A DNA stretch of 27,809 nt from Bacillota bacterium (GTDB lineage: Bacteria > Eremiobacterota > SpSt-956 > JAKJGF01). How positions within the stretch are numbered: the stretch's first letter is position 1; each line of letters starts with the position of its first letter. The stretch covers positions 1 through 27,809 of the forward strand of contig JAKPQU010000190.1 of the NCBI GenBank assembly GCA_029555925.1. The letters are read 5' to 3'. A program made the position numbers and the translations under genes. The notes beneath the pieces were generated by a model, which was not told the DNA's origin, searched no databases, and saw nothing but the letters and a program-made list of their open reading frames with translations. Positions 1 through 6,601 of the stretch are shown piece by piece.

Positions 1-7
1 ATTTATC

Positions 8-150
8 AGCTTCTGCCTGACAGGCTCTTACGAAGAAAAATAATCTGCCTTATTTAATTTGTTTTACAGACAATAAATTAGCCCTTATTTAATTTTTAAT
101 TCTATATAAAAAACTAATTTTTCTTCTCCAGAGCCCGCCAGTCAGAAGCT
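8..150. repeat. MITE-like inverted-repeat element, copy 1
   Basis: Non-coding 143-bp element with long imperfect terminal inverted repeats: positions 8-41 pair with 117-150 at 28 of 34 positions, ending in AGCTTCTG and CAGAAGCT. The interior is very AT-rich and has no reading frame of note. Positions 1-140 recur at 27670-27809 with a single difference (136 C versus T). In the second copy that base restores pairing with the left arm (A22), which is what a real inverted-repeat element would show. No clear target-site duplication can be read because the window begins only 7 bases to the left. A non-autonomous transposon is the best explanation. A long terminator-like hairpin spread by duplication is the alternative. 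Confidence 0.7.
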
Positions 151-180
151 TTTTATGGACACCCTTTTACCTGTTACGGT

Positions 181-222
181 ACTGAGGTACGCATAAATAA
201 TACTGCTCTCGTGACGCGTGAC
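181..222. repeat. Dispersed repeat with ACGCGT heptamers, copy 1
   Basis: Positions 181-219 match 18943-18986 closely, apart from a 5-6 base insertion (ATATC-like) and two changes in the latter. The shared core is GCATAAATAATAC followed by TGCTCTCGTGACGCGT. Copy 1 ends in about two 7-base GTGACGC/GTGACAG units; copy 2 runs into four heptamers. It lies between the MITE-like element and the palindromic repeat, so this end of the window is almost entirely repeat DNA. Function unknown. Confidence 0.55.
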
Positions 223-242
223 AGGAGGAAGACCTTTATCAG

Positions 243-351
243 GACTTACGCACTGTGTCATTCCGAGGAGCGTAGCGACAAGCAATCCTAACAATTTCCG
301 TTGTAATAATGGGATTGCTTCGCTGATTTTTCTGTATTTTTTGCGTAAGTC
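243..351. repeat. Palindromic repeat, family 'TTACGC', copy A
   Basis: The outer arms are perfect inverted repeats (GACTTACGCA at 243-252, TGCGTAAGTC at 342-351). Inside them is a second pair: TCATTCCGAGGAGCG..AGCAATCC on the left and GGGATTGCTTCG on the right. The same plan (TTACGC ends and a TCATTGCGAG..AGCAATCC core facing GGGATTGCTTCG) occurs at 15369-15494. It resembles the mobile palindromes with a CATTGCGAG..AAGCAATC core that are found in many bacterial genomes. A spurious 89-codon frame runs through it on the minus strand (142-411) and is not a gene. Confidence 0.7.
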
Positions 352-361
352 ATGATGGAAA

Positions 362-743
362 ATGGAAGAACTGAATGCTATAATAGAGAATAAAATCTTA
401 CATATTAGCACAGATAAGAATTACTTAAACAGCTTTAAAGAGAAGAAAAAGACGACGGAGCTAGTGCACCGTCAATTAATAATTGATGGATAAAGTTTTC
501 TGAGTTTTATCCTCGCGTCATTATACTGAGGAAGAATTTTTAAGGTCAGAACATCGCTATCGCAACAGAATAGAATATAACCAGGACAATGATTTACTGA
601 TTTCTTATAATGTAAAAAATCCATTTAACATGATCCCATGGATCCTTCAATACGGTTCTGATATAGAAGTCCTTGAACCGGAATACCTGAGGCATAAAAT
701 TACGAAAGACTTATATGAAGTGATGCGGGTATATAAAGAATGA
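362..743 (+). pseudogene. Remnant of a WYL-domain transcriptional regulator
   Basis: Two frames carry pieces of one WYL domain. Frame 1 (362-493) reads MEELNAIIENKILHISTDKN and ends around HRQLIIDG before a TAA. This resembles the start of a WYL domain, where a conserved WYL motif would normally follow. Frame 2 is open from 504 to the TGA at 741-743 and includes NPFNMIPWILQYGSDIEVLE followed by PEYLRHKI, the usual C-terminal end of WYL proteins (W-I-L-x-x-G-x-x-x-x-V-L-E-P-x-x-L). The N-terminal HTH region is absent, and the middle of the domain is shortened and frame-shifted, so no functional product is expected. WYL proteins are ligand-binding regulators, some linked to defence islands. The upstream part was probably lost when repeat elements (8-351) accumulated. 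Confidence 0.7.
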
Positions 744-831
744 TAGTGACAATTCCGGCGTATTTAAGATTACTTTACTAAAAAATTATTTATGTTATAA
801 TTCATGAAAACAGGTCACAGGAGGAATAAAT

Positions 832-1170
832 ATGTCTGATGAAAAATTAGATCTGATATTAAATAAAATTACCGGGCTGGAAAATAAAATTACCGGCTTA
901 GAAACAGAACTCAAAGAATTCAAGCAGGAATTTACCGGCTTCAAACAGGAATTTACCGGCTTTAAGCAGGAAGTCAGCGAACGATTTGATAAAGTAGACC
1001 ACAGATTAGAACTTCTTGAAAAAGATATGAAACTGGTTCTCCAGCAATTTCCGAAAATAGATAAGAAATTAGACAGACTGGATACGTCAGTTAAAAGCAC
1101 ATCTTTCAAAGTTAAAGAGTTAGAATACAGAATTGAAGACATAGAAGAGAAAATTTCGACTGTGTCATAA
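832..1170 (+). CDS. Small coiled-coil protein with heptad-expanding repeats
   Basis: A 112-residue hydrophilic protein, almost wholly predicted coiled coil, with no signal peptide or membrane segment. The start is supported by an AGGAGG site at 819-824, seven bases before the ATG. Residues about 11-25 contain two copies of an NKITGLE unit, and residues 30-47 contain FKQEFTG, FKQEFTG, FKQEV. Each unit is seven residues, one coiled-coil heptad. Later heptads place Leu/Val/Ile at a and d positions (LLEKDMKLVL, LDRLDTSVKS, LEYRIEDIEE). I do not recognise the family. Oligomerisation or a scaffold/adaptor role is plausible, but nothing in the sequence gives a catalytic function. It stands alone between the WYL remnant and the M20 peptidase. 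A 115-codon frame on the other strand (795-1142) is its antisense shadow. Confidence 0.75.
   Translation: MSDEKLDLILNKITGLENKITGLETELKEFKQEFTGFKQEFTGFKQEVSERFDKVDHRLELLEKDMKLVLQQFPKIDKKLDRLDTSVKSTSFKVKELEYRIEDIEEKISTVS
862..972 (+). repeat. 21-bp tandem repeats inside the coiled-coil gene
   Basis: Two direct copies of a 21-bp unit lie at 862-882 and 883-903 (AATAAAATTACCGG start, two differences). A second 21-bp unit lies at 919-939 and 940-960 (one difference), with a partial third copy to 972. Both share the core AATTTACCGGC/AAATTACCGGC. The period equals one protein heptad, so copies can be gained or lost without breaking the coiled coil. Confidence 0.85.
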
Positions 1171-1175
1171 ATTTT

Positions 1176-1236
1176 GTGTAAACCTCTATCGAAGCCTTAT
1201 TTCATGATAAGTTTGCACAAAACATCTTACACTCTC
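1176..1236. repeat. Short dispersed dyad repeat GTGTAAA, copy A
   Basis: GTGTAAAC is followed by a CTTATTT-ATGATAA core, then GTTTGCAC and CTTACACTCTC. The same order of blocks occurs at 7459-7512 with small indels. The GTGTAAA and TTTACAC/GTTTGCAC blocks form imperfect dyads. It starts five bases after the coiled-coil stop codon. It may be a tiny transposon remnant or a duplicated operator; two copies are too few to decide. Confidence 0.5.
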
Positions 1237-1266
1237 AAAATTTTCCGCATAATTTTTTACAAAATG

Positions 1267-1294
1267 TTAACAAAATCCTTATTATAAATATAAT
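1267..1294 (+). promoter_or_regulatory. Candidate sigma-70 promoter of the M20 peptidase gene
   Basis: TTAACA (1267-1272) and TATAAT (1289-1294) are separated by 16 bases and lie 36 bases before the ATG at 1331. The -10 is a perfect consensus match and the -35 has four or five of six. The surrounding DNA is very AT-rich, so a chance match is possible. Confidence 0.45.
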
Positions 1295-1330
1295 AAAAAT
1301 ATGCTTTTATTATATTGAGGTTTTGTAATT

Positions 1331-2623
1331 ATGATGATAAATAATAATATCGGTGCAGCAAAAAAATCCAATATTTCTCCCGAAAAATATGCACTTCCGA
1401 AAGTAGACAGCCAGAAAATCGTGGATACTTTTGTAAGTTCGGCAGAGATATGGGCTCCGTCCGGTCATGAAAAGCTCATGGCAGATAAAATGATCCGGGA
1501 ATTCAGAGCAATGAATATAAAAGACATGACTGTAGAAGTAGATGATTCTGCCTCACAAACCGGCAGTGATACAGGCAATGTAATTATAGATATTCCTCCA
1601 AGTCCGGATGCACCGGAAAACGCAAAAAATATCTGTCTATCCTTCCATATGGACAGGGTGCCTGTCCGCGCTCCGGGAGTGTCTGAGAATGAGCCGGTAC
1701 AGGTTGAAATCACACAGGACGGAAAAATCCAGAGTAAAGACAGCCACACGAATATAGCTGCCGACGACCTGTGCGGTTATGCTACAATCAAGGAAGGAAT
1801 TGAACTTATAAATAAAAAAGGAATTCCTCATGGCAGAATCCGTGTTATAGGTTTTACGAAAGAAGAGCCGGGTATTTTCGGAGCGAGAGAACTGGATGAG
1901 AAATATCTTAAGGGTCTGGATTACGGCTTTGAACTGGACGGAGGTTCTATAGGTAACATTATCCGTTCCGGAGGCAACATTGTTCATTTCAATGTAACCA
2001 TTCAGGGCAAGTCAGCACCTTCCATACATCCCTGGGAAGGAAAAAATGCCATGGTAGCAGGTATTGAAGTTGCCGGCCTGCTGACACAGATAAAAACAGC
2101 ACCGAGTGAAAGATTCAATATCTCCAATTTTGAATCGGGAAAAAGATGGCAGTCAGGTGAACCTGTTACCAATATGGTACCTGATGAAGCTTATATTGCA
2201 GGAGAAATAAGAAGCAATACATCAGAGGGTATGAAAGGAATGAAATCACAGATTGAAGATGCCCTTAAACAATCTGCTCTCAAACATAATGTAACCTATT
2301 CCCTGAATTATGATGAAATGAACGGCTACGATCTGCCGGAAGAAGCCGATGTCGTCGGATTTGCACAGATGGCCACAGAGAAAGCCGGTATAAAATCTAA
2401 AGTTATCACAACCATGGGAGGCTCTGACGGTAACTATATGAATATGAAAGGCCTTCCCACTGTAGTAATTGGTTCAGGAGCCCACATGCAGCATACTGAA
2501 AGGGAATATACAAGTATAAATGAACTGGTCAGAGGTACCCAGGTCATTATGTCCATCATAGCTTCCACTGTCTCTTCACCTGTATCCGCAGTAGCCAGAG
2601 AAGTAATGAAATCCGGGGTTTAG
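1331..2623 (+). CDS. M20 family metallopeptidase (peptidase T-like aminopeptidase)
   Basis: A 430-residue protein of normal length for M20B di/tripeptidases, which hydrolyse short peptides with a two-zinc centre in the cytoplasm. The expected ligands are visible: H106 and D108 in SFHMDRVP, a bridging Asp in AADDLCG (145-146), the catalytic and metal Glu pair in TKEEPGIFG (178-179), D203 in ELDGG, and a C-terminal His in AHMQHTERE (385/388). The lid region carries SIHPWEGKNA (232-240). There is no signal peptide. The first ~20 residues (MMINNNIGAAKKSN) precede the fold and resemble the Asn-rich starts of the proteins at 4666 and 5182. A GAGG at 1316-1319 is a weak ribosome site. Its TAG stop interlocks with the stop of the convergent radical SAM gene. 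Exact substrate (tripeptides or another amide) cannot be told. Confidence 0.9.
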   Translation: MMINNNIGAAKKSNISPEKYALPKVDSQKIVDTFVSSAEIWAPSGHEKLMADKMIREFRAMNIKDMTVEVDDSASQTGSDTGNVIIDIPPSPDAPENAKNICLSFHMDRVPVRAPGVSENEPVQVEITQDGKIQSKDSHTNIAADDLCGYATIKEGIELINKKGIPHGRIRVIGFTKEEPGIFGARELDEKYLKGLDYGFELDGGSIGNIIRSGGNIVHFNVTIQGKSAPSIHPWEGKNAMVAGIEVAGLLTQIKTAPSERFNISNFESGKRWQSGEPVTNMVPDEAYIAGEIRSNTSEGMKGMKSQIEDALKQSALKHNVTYSLNYDEMNGYDLPEEADVVGFAQMATEKAGIKSKVITTMGGSDGNYMNMKGLPTVVIGSGAHMQHTEREYTSINELVRGTQVIMSIIASTVSSPVSAVAREVMKSGV

Positions 2624-3942
2624 CCGATACTTCTCAGGTTAAGAGGTGACTGAAAGCCTGCTTTAGCTAACTCCATAGAAAAATTAATGGCCCTGTTAAG
2701 ATTCTTCATTGAACCTGTTTCTATGGCATCAATTTTCTTCTGCCACTCATATAATTCTTCTTCACTCAGATGTTCCGACCAGTTGATAAAATACATTACA
2801 TCAAAAAGATCTTCATCTGTTTTTATTTCCGGCATTTTTGGTTTTAAATATTCCCATATTTCCGTTCCCGGCTCCGGATTAAGAAAATCACAGCCGAATT
2901 TACCGATTTTTGCTGCATTCTTATATATAAAATTATAGGTTTCCTCTATATCTTCTCCTCTTTCCATGGGAGCACCCATGATAAAAGAACCGAGTACCGT
3001 TATGCCATATTCATGACAGAGATCAAGGACTCTCTGATTATCTTTTACTGTCTGTTGTTTATTATAAAATTTCAATATTCTGTCAGAGCCAGATTCAAAC
3101 CCGACAAAAACTCTCGTAACATTCATTTCTTTTAACAGGTGGCACATTTCTTCATTAAAAATATTTGCTCTTATGTTAACATAGAAACTTACTTCTTTCT
3201 CTATACCTCTATCTGTTATAAACCTGCCTATCTCTTTTACTCTCGGTATCGATACAGTGAAGAGATCGTCTACGATACAGATTCTGGTTCCCGTAATATC
3301 TATTATATCTAAAAGTTCTTTACATACATATTCATTGGAAAACATACGGTATTTATGCCACATGGCAGGTGAAGAGCAAAAAGCGCATTTATAAGGGCAT
3401 CCTCTCCCTGTAAGTATATTGGGTGTAAGATACTGGCCCCTTAGTAATTCCCTCTTAGGATGAGGAACATCATCAAGAGAAGCTATAAATGGCCGAGGTT
3501 CCGTTCTTATCCTCTCTGAACCATTCATAAATGTAATCCCACGGATCTTTTCTAAACAGGAAGGAGAAAATTCTTTTTCTTTTAAATAAAGTGTTAAAAG
3601 CTCTGCCATAGTCTGTTCCCCCTCCCCTATGACACCTATATCCACCTGGGGAGGCAGAAAATCCGGAAGAAGCGACACATGAGGCCCTCCCGCTATGACA
3701 GGCACTCCTAATTCTTCTTTAACCCTGCGGGCTATAACATGTGCTTCAGGCAGATATATGGTACATATAGAAATACCCACTATATCAGGTTTTTCGTTAA
3801 TCAATGTATCTATATGTTCCGTTACTATGACATCTTTAATATCCAGATATTTTTCAAGATAACCTGCTATATAAAGTAAGCCTAACGGTTCATACATAGA
3901 AATTTTCTCTTCATTTATAGCTCTTATAAGTCCTAATTTCAT
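2620..3942 (-). CDS. B12-binding radical SAM protein
   Basis: A 440-residue protein. Residues ~1-130 look like a cobalamin-binding Rossmann domain (DIVGISICT, PVIAGGPHVS, IGVIGEGEQT), followed by a radical SAM TIM-barrel core. The iron-sulphur cluster cysteines are C182, C186 and C189 in GRGCPYKCAFCSSP, a standard CxxxCxxC. Later features fit the class: IVDDLFT, VGFESGSDRIL and FIMGAPMERGEDIEET. These enzymes use S-adenosylmethionine radical chemistry for methylation or rearrangement of lipids, antibiotics or other metabolites, so a substrate cannot be assigned here. The ATG overlaps the stop of the upstream TPR gene by four bases, so the two are co-translated and likely work together. Its 3' end overlaps the convergent M20 gene by four bases. 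Confidence 0.9.
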   Translation of the reverse strand: MKLGLIRAINEEKISMYEPLGLLYIAGYLEKYLDIKDVIVTEHIDTLINEKPDIVGISICTIYLPEAHVIARRVKEELGVPVIAGGPHVSLLPDFLPPQVDIGVIGEGEQTMAELLTLYLKEKEFSPSCLEKIRGITFMNGSERIRTEPRPFIASLDDVPHPKRELLRGQYLTPNILTGRGCPYKCAFCSSPAMWHKYRMFSNEYVCKELLDIIDITGTRICIVDDLFTVSIPRVKEIGRFITDRGIEKEVSFYVNIRANIFNEEMCHLLKEMNVTRVFVGFESGSDRILKFYNKQQTVKDNQRVLDLCHEYGITVLGSFIMGAPMERGEDIEETYNFIYKNAAKIGKFGCDFLNPEPGTEIWEYLKPKMPEIKTDEDLFDVMYFINWSEHLSEEELYEWQKKIDAIETGSMKNLNRAINFSMELAKAGFQSPLNLRSIG

Positions 3943-4484
3943 TTTATTTTCTCCTTCTCAAGTAAGTCCAGCGAATAAAGAATCCTTTTATCATCAGGAT
4001 ATTTCAGAAGCAGTTCTTTCCATATTTTTTCGGCTTCTTCTATTTTTCCGCAGGACAGACAGGAAAAACCGGTATTAAAAGAGGCATTATATTCCTCTGC
4101 AGGGACAAGTTTCATAAGTTTTTTATAAATATTCACAGCCATGTCAGGCTCAAAATCCATTATGGATAAATAAGCCATAAGATTATAAAACCTTACATCT
4201 TTAGGATTTATTTTCAGTGCTTCTTTTGCCACTATACCGGCGGAATCCCATTTACCAAGACGGAGAAAACACATGGCAAGAAGATAATATAATTCCATAT
4301 TACCGGGGGCCAGTGTCAAACCTTCCCTGCAACAGTCTATAAGAGCGTACACTGTTTCATATCTTTCAGGATACAGGCTGCCTGCTTTACTTATAATCTC
4401 CATAGCTTCAGAGATTTTTTTGTCTTTAACATGTTCTTCCCATAACTGTTTATAATATTCAAACGTTTTATCTGCAGGGGTCAT
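3939..4484 (-). CDS. TPR-repeat protein coupled to the radical SAM gene
   Basis: A 181-residue, all-helical protein with about four tetratricopeptide-like repeats. Good examples are MELYYLLAMCFLRLGKWDSA, VRFYNLMAYLSIMDFEPDMA and a third around NTGFSCLSCGKIEEAEKIWK. TPR arrays mediate protein-protein contact. AAGGAGA upstream of the ATG supports this start. The stop and the radical SAM start form an ATGA overlap, so this is most likely a partner or scaffold for that enzyme. There is no signal peptide. It begins the two-gene operon. Confidence 0.85.
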   Translation of the reverse strand: MTPADKTFEYYKQLWEEHVKDKKISEAMEIISKAGSLYPERYETVYALIDCCREGLTLAPGNMELYYLLAMCFLRLGKWDSAGIVAKEALKINPKDVRFYNLMAYLSIMDFEPDMAVNIYKKLMKLVPAEEYNASFNTGFSCLSCGKIEEAEKIWKELLLKYPDDKRILYSLDLLEKEKIK

Positions 4485-4612
4485 ATTATTTCTCCTTCTA
4501 TCATTAAAATGAGAATCTACCTGTTTCAGGTCTCGATGTATCTGTAATTCTATTACTATTATGAAATAGAGTCAATATTAATTTTTCGACACCATATAAA
4601 TACCGAAAAAAT

Positions 4613-4644
4613 AAAAAACAATCAGCTGATGCTGATTGTTTTTT
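4613..4644 (-). terminator. Intrinsic terminator, probably bidirectional
   Basis: A perfect 14-bp stem (4613-4626 with 4631-4644, GC-containing core CAATCAGC/GCTGATTG) encloses the four-base loop TGAT, with A6 on one side and T6 on the other, so it has a U-tract in either direction. It lies 22 bases past the stop of the minus-strand gene ending at 4666. It also insulates the downstream minus-strand TPR/radical SAM operon. Confidence 0.9.
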
Positions 4645-4665
4645 ACAGCAGATTAATTTAATCTG

Positions 4666-5097
4666 TTAAAAGGAATTCAGAACAGCATTTGCTCCGGCTT
4701 TGGCACCGCCAATGGCCCACCTTACAGGTGATGTCAGTTGTTTTACAGCTTCCTGGCCATAAGCACCTGCCGGTGCATACTCAGATATATTACCTGCAGC
4801 TACTATGAGGGGTATAAAAATAGTACCTGCATATAACGTCCCTATAGCCAGTCCGGCGGCTCCGCCTATAACTCCGCCCACGCCTGCCATGACTCCTTTG
4901 ACACATTTCAGAATAGCATCACCGACACCGGATACACCGGCACTCTGAGAAGCCAGCTCTTTTAAAGCCATAAAATCAGGAGTACTGTTTGTACTTCCGA
5001 GAGTAACCATATCTTTATTTTCAACGGGAGACTGTTTTTTAGCAACGCCTACCTTACCAGTAATCAAATTCTGAGTATTATTTCCTGAAATTATCAT
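4666..5097 (-). CDS. Small Gly/Ala-rich hydrophobic protein with VTLGS box
   Basis: A 143-residue protein of unrecognised family. The N-terminal ~45 residues are polar (MIISGNNTQN..., then DMVTLGSTNS at 29-38). Residues ~67-101 are Gly/Ala/Val/Ile-rich and hydrophobic (VMAGVGGVIGGAAGLAIGTL, then IFIPLIVAAG), long enough for a membrane hairpin. The tail is again Gly/Ala-rich (WAIGGAKAGANAVL). The glycine-zipper-like middle resembles small membrane-inserting proteins, but this is inference. The VTLGS box and the Asn-rich first residues are shared with the C11 protease upstream (5182-6471), so both may use the same targeting or processing signal. A near-perfect AAGGAGGT ribosome site precedes the ATG, suggesting high expression, and a terminator follows. 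Confidence 0.75.
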   Translation of the reverse strand: MIISGNNTQNLITGKVGVAKKQSPVENKDMVTLGSTNSTPDFMALKELASQSAGVSGVGDAILKCVKGVMAGVGGVIGGAAGLAIGTLYAGTIFIPLIVAAGNISEYAPAGAYGQEAVKQLTSPVRWAIGGAKAGANAVLNSF

Positions 5098-5115
5098 TTA
5101 TATTACCTCCTTATA

Positions 5116-5144
5116 TAAAGAGTTTATCTGAGACAAACTCTTTA
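5116..5144 (-). promoter_or_regulatory. Hairpin in the leader of the 143-residue protein gene
   Basis: A perfect 10-bp inverted repeat (TAAAGAGTTT at 5116-5125, AAACTCTTTA at 5135-5144) with a nine-base loop lies in the 84-base gap between the C11 protease stop and the strong SD at about 5105-5110. No U-tract follows, so it is not a standard terminator. It could stabilise the mRNA or separate the expression of the two genes. Confidence 0.45.
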
Positions 5145-5181
5145 GTGATTTCTTTCAATACTATATTTTAAGACCATTTAT

Positions 5182-6471
5182 CTACTCTTCTGCAGCCTTG
5201 ACGCCCATCTTGTTCATAGCCTGTTTCCACTGAGGAACATCTTTATTGAAAGCAAGTTCATCATATTTACCTGATACTGAACCGTAACTTGGTATTTCAA
5301 GGTTTACGCCGTGAGCATTGGAATAACGGGGTTCCTGATGTTCGTTATTTATAATAAGCTTTCCTACGGCATCCATAAGATTCTGGGCTGCTGCTTTAAG
5401 ATTGGGATCATTTATCGTCGGATCCTTTACTATAAGCTGTGCAAAATGGAAAGCATCTTTACCGGAGCTGAAGCTCTGGGTCTTTCCTGCAAGACCTTTC
5501 AGTGTTGCTCCCGGAGTGGATGTGGCAAGTATTGCATCGGCAAGACCGGCTGCTGCCTTATTGAACTCTCCCATTTTGGATAGATCGAAAGCTGACATAG
5601 TGGGAAGATCGTTCTGGTGTGCTCCTGCAGAATCTACCTGTTTCATGGCAAATTCTCTCGGTTCCAGATCTATTCTGTTATTTAAACTTCTCTGAACATC
5701 ACCGAGTACTTCGGGAGACATCAATAAACTCTTATAGCTATGTCTCTGTGGAGCCACTACATTTCCGTCTTTATCTCTCAATACATCATTGTATGTCCAT
5801 CCTGCTCCACCTTCACTTTCCTGTGAAGCTACCATAAAGTTTGCATAATCCTTAATCTGATCTGCAACTTCGCCTGTAGCCATAAGGCAACAGTCAAAGG
5901 CAACTATATCCATTTTTACTCCTGTTTCTTTCTGCGCAATATCAAGAGCCTGGGCGATTTGAGGAGTGCTCATCCACCCGCCTGCAGAGTCATCAGACAC
6001 AGCTCCTGACCATCCGCCGCCGTGATCGCCAATATCAAGCATATAATGTTCTGCAGGGAATTTCTTCACTGTATCGATTATGAATTTTGCCAGGAATTTC
6101 GGGTCAGATGTATTGACTATACCATGGTCTGCAAGAACAGGGGAATTCAACTTCTTCATATCATTATCCTGCTCGATCAAATAGGTTTTGGCGCCTCTGC
6201 CTCTGTTAAGATCGAGAAGAGCAACAATATTTGTATTTGCATCGGAACCGATTCTTTCCATTTCATTTACATCTGCTTCTATATAAGGAGCCAGATTATT
6301 GTCGGCTGCTGCATAATGCATAAATGTCCATTTTTTTGGAGCGGCTGTTTCACTTGCAGAAGAGCCTAAAGTTACTCCGTCCTGTGGAAGGGCTGCACCT
6401 TCTTCTTTCGGTTTCTGCTGGCTCACCTGTGGTGTATAGGCCTGAATGTTGGTATTGCTATTAATTTTCAT
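5182..6471 (-). CDS. C11 clostripain-family cysteine protease
   Basis: A 429-residue protein whose core (about 46-260 onward) matches clostripain-like peptidases of the caspase fold. The catalytic His is H150 in DIGDHGGGWSG and the catalytic Cys is C195 in FDCCLMATGEVA. WTFMHYAAADNNLAPYI is the usual first strand region, and ASQESEGGAGWTY gives the substrate-pocket acid. Clostripains cut after Arg or Lys and often self-process; the cleavage site is not evident here. There is no Sec signal peptide. Instead residues 1-45 are polar (MKINSNTNIQAY...) with VTLGSSAS at 33-40, the same box as in the downstream 143-residue protein. An AAGGAGG site lies upstream of the ATG. The two genes are in the same direction, 84 bases apart, and may be co-transcribed. 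Confidence 0.9.
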   Translation of the reverse strand: MKINSNTNIQAYTPQVSQQKPKEEGAALPQDGVTLGSSASETAAPKKWTFMHYAAADNNLAPYIEADVNEMERIGSDANTNIVALLDLNRGRGAKTYLIEQDNDMKKLNSPVLADHGIVNTSDPKFLAKFIIDTVKKFPAEHYMLDIGDHGGGWSGAVSDDSAGGWMSTPQIAQALDIAQKETGVKMDIVAFDCCLMATGEVADQIKDYANFMVASQESEGGAGWTYNDVLRDKDGNVVAPQRHSYKSLLMSPEVLGDVQRSLNNRIDLEPREFAMKQVDSAGAHQNDLPTMSAFDLSKMGEFNKAAAGLADAILATSTPGATLKGLAGKTQSFSSGKDAFHFAQLIVKDPTINDPNLKAAAQNLMDAVGKLIINNEHQEPRYSNAHGVNLEIPSYGSVSGKYDELAFNKDVPQWKQAMNKMGVKAAEE

Positions 6472-6548
6472 TTACTATTCCTCCTTCTGACATTGAAATA
6501 AATTCTATTACAATTATAATACAATAAGTTTCTCAGAAAGTCTGTTAA

Positions 6549-6574
6549 AAATTTGTTAACATTTAGACAAATTT
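6549..6574 (-). terminator. Weak candidate terminator after pgeF
   Basis: An 8-bp stem (AAATTTGT at 6549-6556 and ACAAATTT at 6567-6574) with a ten-base loop lies about 28 bases past the pgeF stop. On the minus strand the stem runs into a short T-run. The stem has only one G:C pair, so termination would be weak. A TATAAT on the minus strand at 6513-6518 just beyond could be the -10 of the C11 gene, but no good -35 is visible. Confidence 0.25.
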
Positions 6575-6601
6575 CATGGAGTGAAGATTAGATGGGCAAC
6601 G

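Noticed and set aside
142..411. 89-codon minus-strand frame
   Set aside because: It runs through the MITE-like element end, the ACGCGT repeat and the palindrome; the composition has no family likeness and no ribosome site.
795..1142. 115-codon minus-strand frame rich in Ser/Leu
   Set aside because: Exact antisense of the coiled-coil gene; its repeats are the complement of the real 21-bp units.
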